DNA of 7,212 nt from Nitrospira sp. (lineage in GTDB: Bacteria; Nitrospirota; Nitrospiria; Nitrospirales; Nitrospiraceae), in contig JAICVE010000137.1 of the NCBI GenBank assembly GCA_025935475.1, positions 1-7,212 of the forward strand. Direction: 5' to 3'. A program made the position numbers and the translations under genes. Under the pieces are notes generated by a model. The model had not been told where the DNA came from, did no database searches, and saw only the letters and a program-made list of their open reading frames with translations. Below, one piece after another: positions 6,671-7,212 of this stretch (positions within the stretch are counted from its first letter, which is position 1; every line of letters begins with the position of its first letter).

Positions 6671-6675
6671 CTCCT
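6671..6675 (-). promoter_or_regulatory. Kinase ribosome binding site overlapping the phosphatase stop codon
   Basis: AGGAG lies 5 nt before the kinase ATG (6665) and shares its first two bases with the TAG stop (6674-6676) of the upstream gene. The genes are 8 bp apart. This arrangement indicates translational coupling and so a matched supply of phosphatase and kinase. Confidence 0.8.
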
Positions 6676-7212
6676 ATTGCAGCCCGTCTGTGCCTGGCTT
6701 CTTGAGCACGAGCACAGTGGCATCGTCACGGCCGCGGAGGAAATCGCGGTAGAGCACGCCCGCGATGAGGCTGGGGTCTCGTGCGAGAAGCCCAGGATAG
6801 CGCTCGAGGTCCCAGTGGGTCGCGATGCCGTCGCTATGCATGATCAAGACCGACGTGGCCTGCCACGGATGCGAGAATTCCGAGAGTTTGCGGTACTCAT
6901 GGCCGACGATGCCGTTATACGAGACGAGATGCCGTCGCTCGCCACCTTTCACCACCACCGCCGCAACATTGCCGACCCCGGCGAACCGAACAACCCCGGC
7001 CGCTTCGTCAAGCACCGCAACGCCGAATGCCGCGCCTCGCGTGGGTTTTGCCGCTTGATGGGCGGCTTCCACGATCGCGATCGGCGAAAGTCTGTCCGGA
7101 GCCCGACGCACCGCGTCAATGATCGCGGTCGCGGCGTCTGACGCAATCACACCATGGCCGAGCCCGTCCGCCACTGCGCAGACCCACCCGTCCGCGAACC
7201 AACGCACAATCC
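6674..7212 (-). CDS. RsbX/SpoIIE-type PP2C serine phosphatase, 5' end outside window
   Basis: A Mn/Mg-dependent PP2C-fold protein phosphatase. Visible motifs are the metal-binding VADGLGHG near the start of the visible part, GVGNVAAVVV in the middle, SDGIATHW about two thirds along, and GRDDATVLVL near the C-terminus; these are the SpoIIE/RsbU/RsbX blocks. About 179 residues are present. The frame stays open through the right edge, so the GTG at 7207 is almost certainly internal: the first strand and first metal-ligand block of the domain should lie further right. No PAS, GAF or RsbU-like sensor part is seen, and a short catalytic-only protein would match RsbX, which in Bacillus resets the stressosome by dephosphorylating RsbR/RsbS. 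The role here is inferred from family and from its coupling to a kinase with an RsbT-like domain. An RsbU-type phosphatase cannot be excluded without the missing N-terminus. Confidence 0.9.
   Translation of the reverse strand, partial: IVRWFADGWVCAVADGLGHGVIASDAATAIIDAVRRAPDRLSPIAIVEAAHQAAKPTRGAAFGVAVLDEAAGVVRFAGVGNVAAVVVKGGERRHLVSYNGIVGHEYRKLSEFSHPWQATSVLIMHSDGIATHWDLERYPGLLARDPSLIAGVLYRDFLRGRDDATVLVLKKPGTDGLQ

Overview
The window is a GC-rich bacterial chromosome segment with two gene blocks read leftward (minus strand), separated by one small gene read rightward. No rRNA, tRNA, CRISPR array, transposase or integrase was seen. The organism is most likely a Gram-negative environmental bacterium. 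Gene content and sequence style (TreZ with a GH133-type debranching enzyme, many hybrid kinases, a Thr/Ala-rich lipoprotein) suggest Nitrospirota (Nitrospira-like), but this is an inference from memory and no marker gene is present.

Left block (1-3163, minus): treZ (malto-oligosyltrehalose trehalohydrolase) is followed after 15 bp by an amylo-alpha-1,6-glucosidase (glycogen debranching enzyme), whose 3' end lies beyond the left edge. The Shine-Dalgarno of the second gene sits directly against the treZ stop codon, so the two are an operon. Together they fit conversion of branched alpha-glucan to trehalose: debranching gives linear maltodextrin, TreY (not in the window) would make the terminal trehalosyl unit, and TreZ releases trehalose.

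Middle (3164-3926): a 264-bp divergent intergenic region holds a long imperfect inverted repeat (15 and 14 nt arms around 67 nt) and several small palindromes. A 157-aa predicted lipoprotein gene (plus) with a strong ribosome binding site follows.

Right block (3927-7212, minus): an RsbX/SpoIIE-type PP2C phosphatase (5' end beyond the right edge) is translationally coupled to a 727-aa hybrid histidine kinase. The kinase's N-terminal ~135 residues align with the RsbT switch kinase but have lost its ATP-binding motifs; the rest is HisKA-HATPase-REC-REC. This phosphatase-kinase pair resembles the downstream end of a stressosome (RsbR-S-T-X) operon feeding a two-component system, so rsbR/rsbS/rsbT-like genes would be expected to the right. 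Immediately downstream of the kinase is a decayed gene: part of a PAS domain joined out of frame to a receiver domain that lacks its N-terminal strand. It is best explained as a PAS hybrid kinase that lost its catalytic core by internal deletion.

The points most worth following up are the degenerate RsbT domain fused to the kinase, the PAS/REC deletion scar, and the inverted repeat in the divergent intergenic region.
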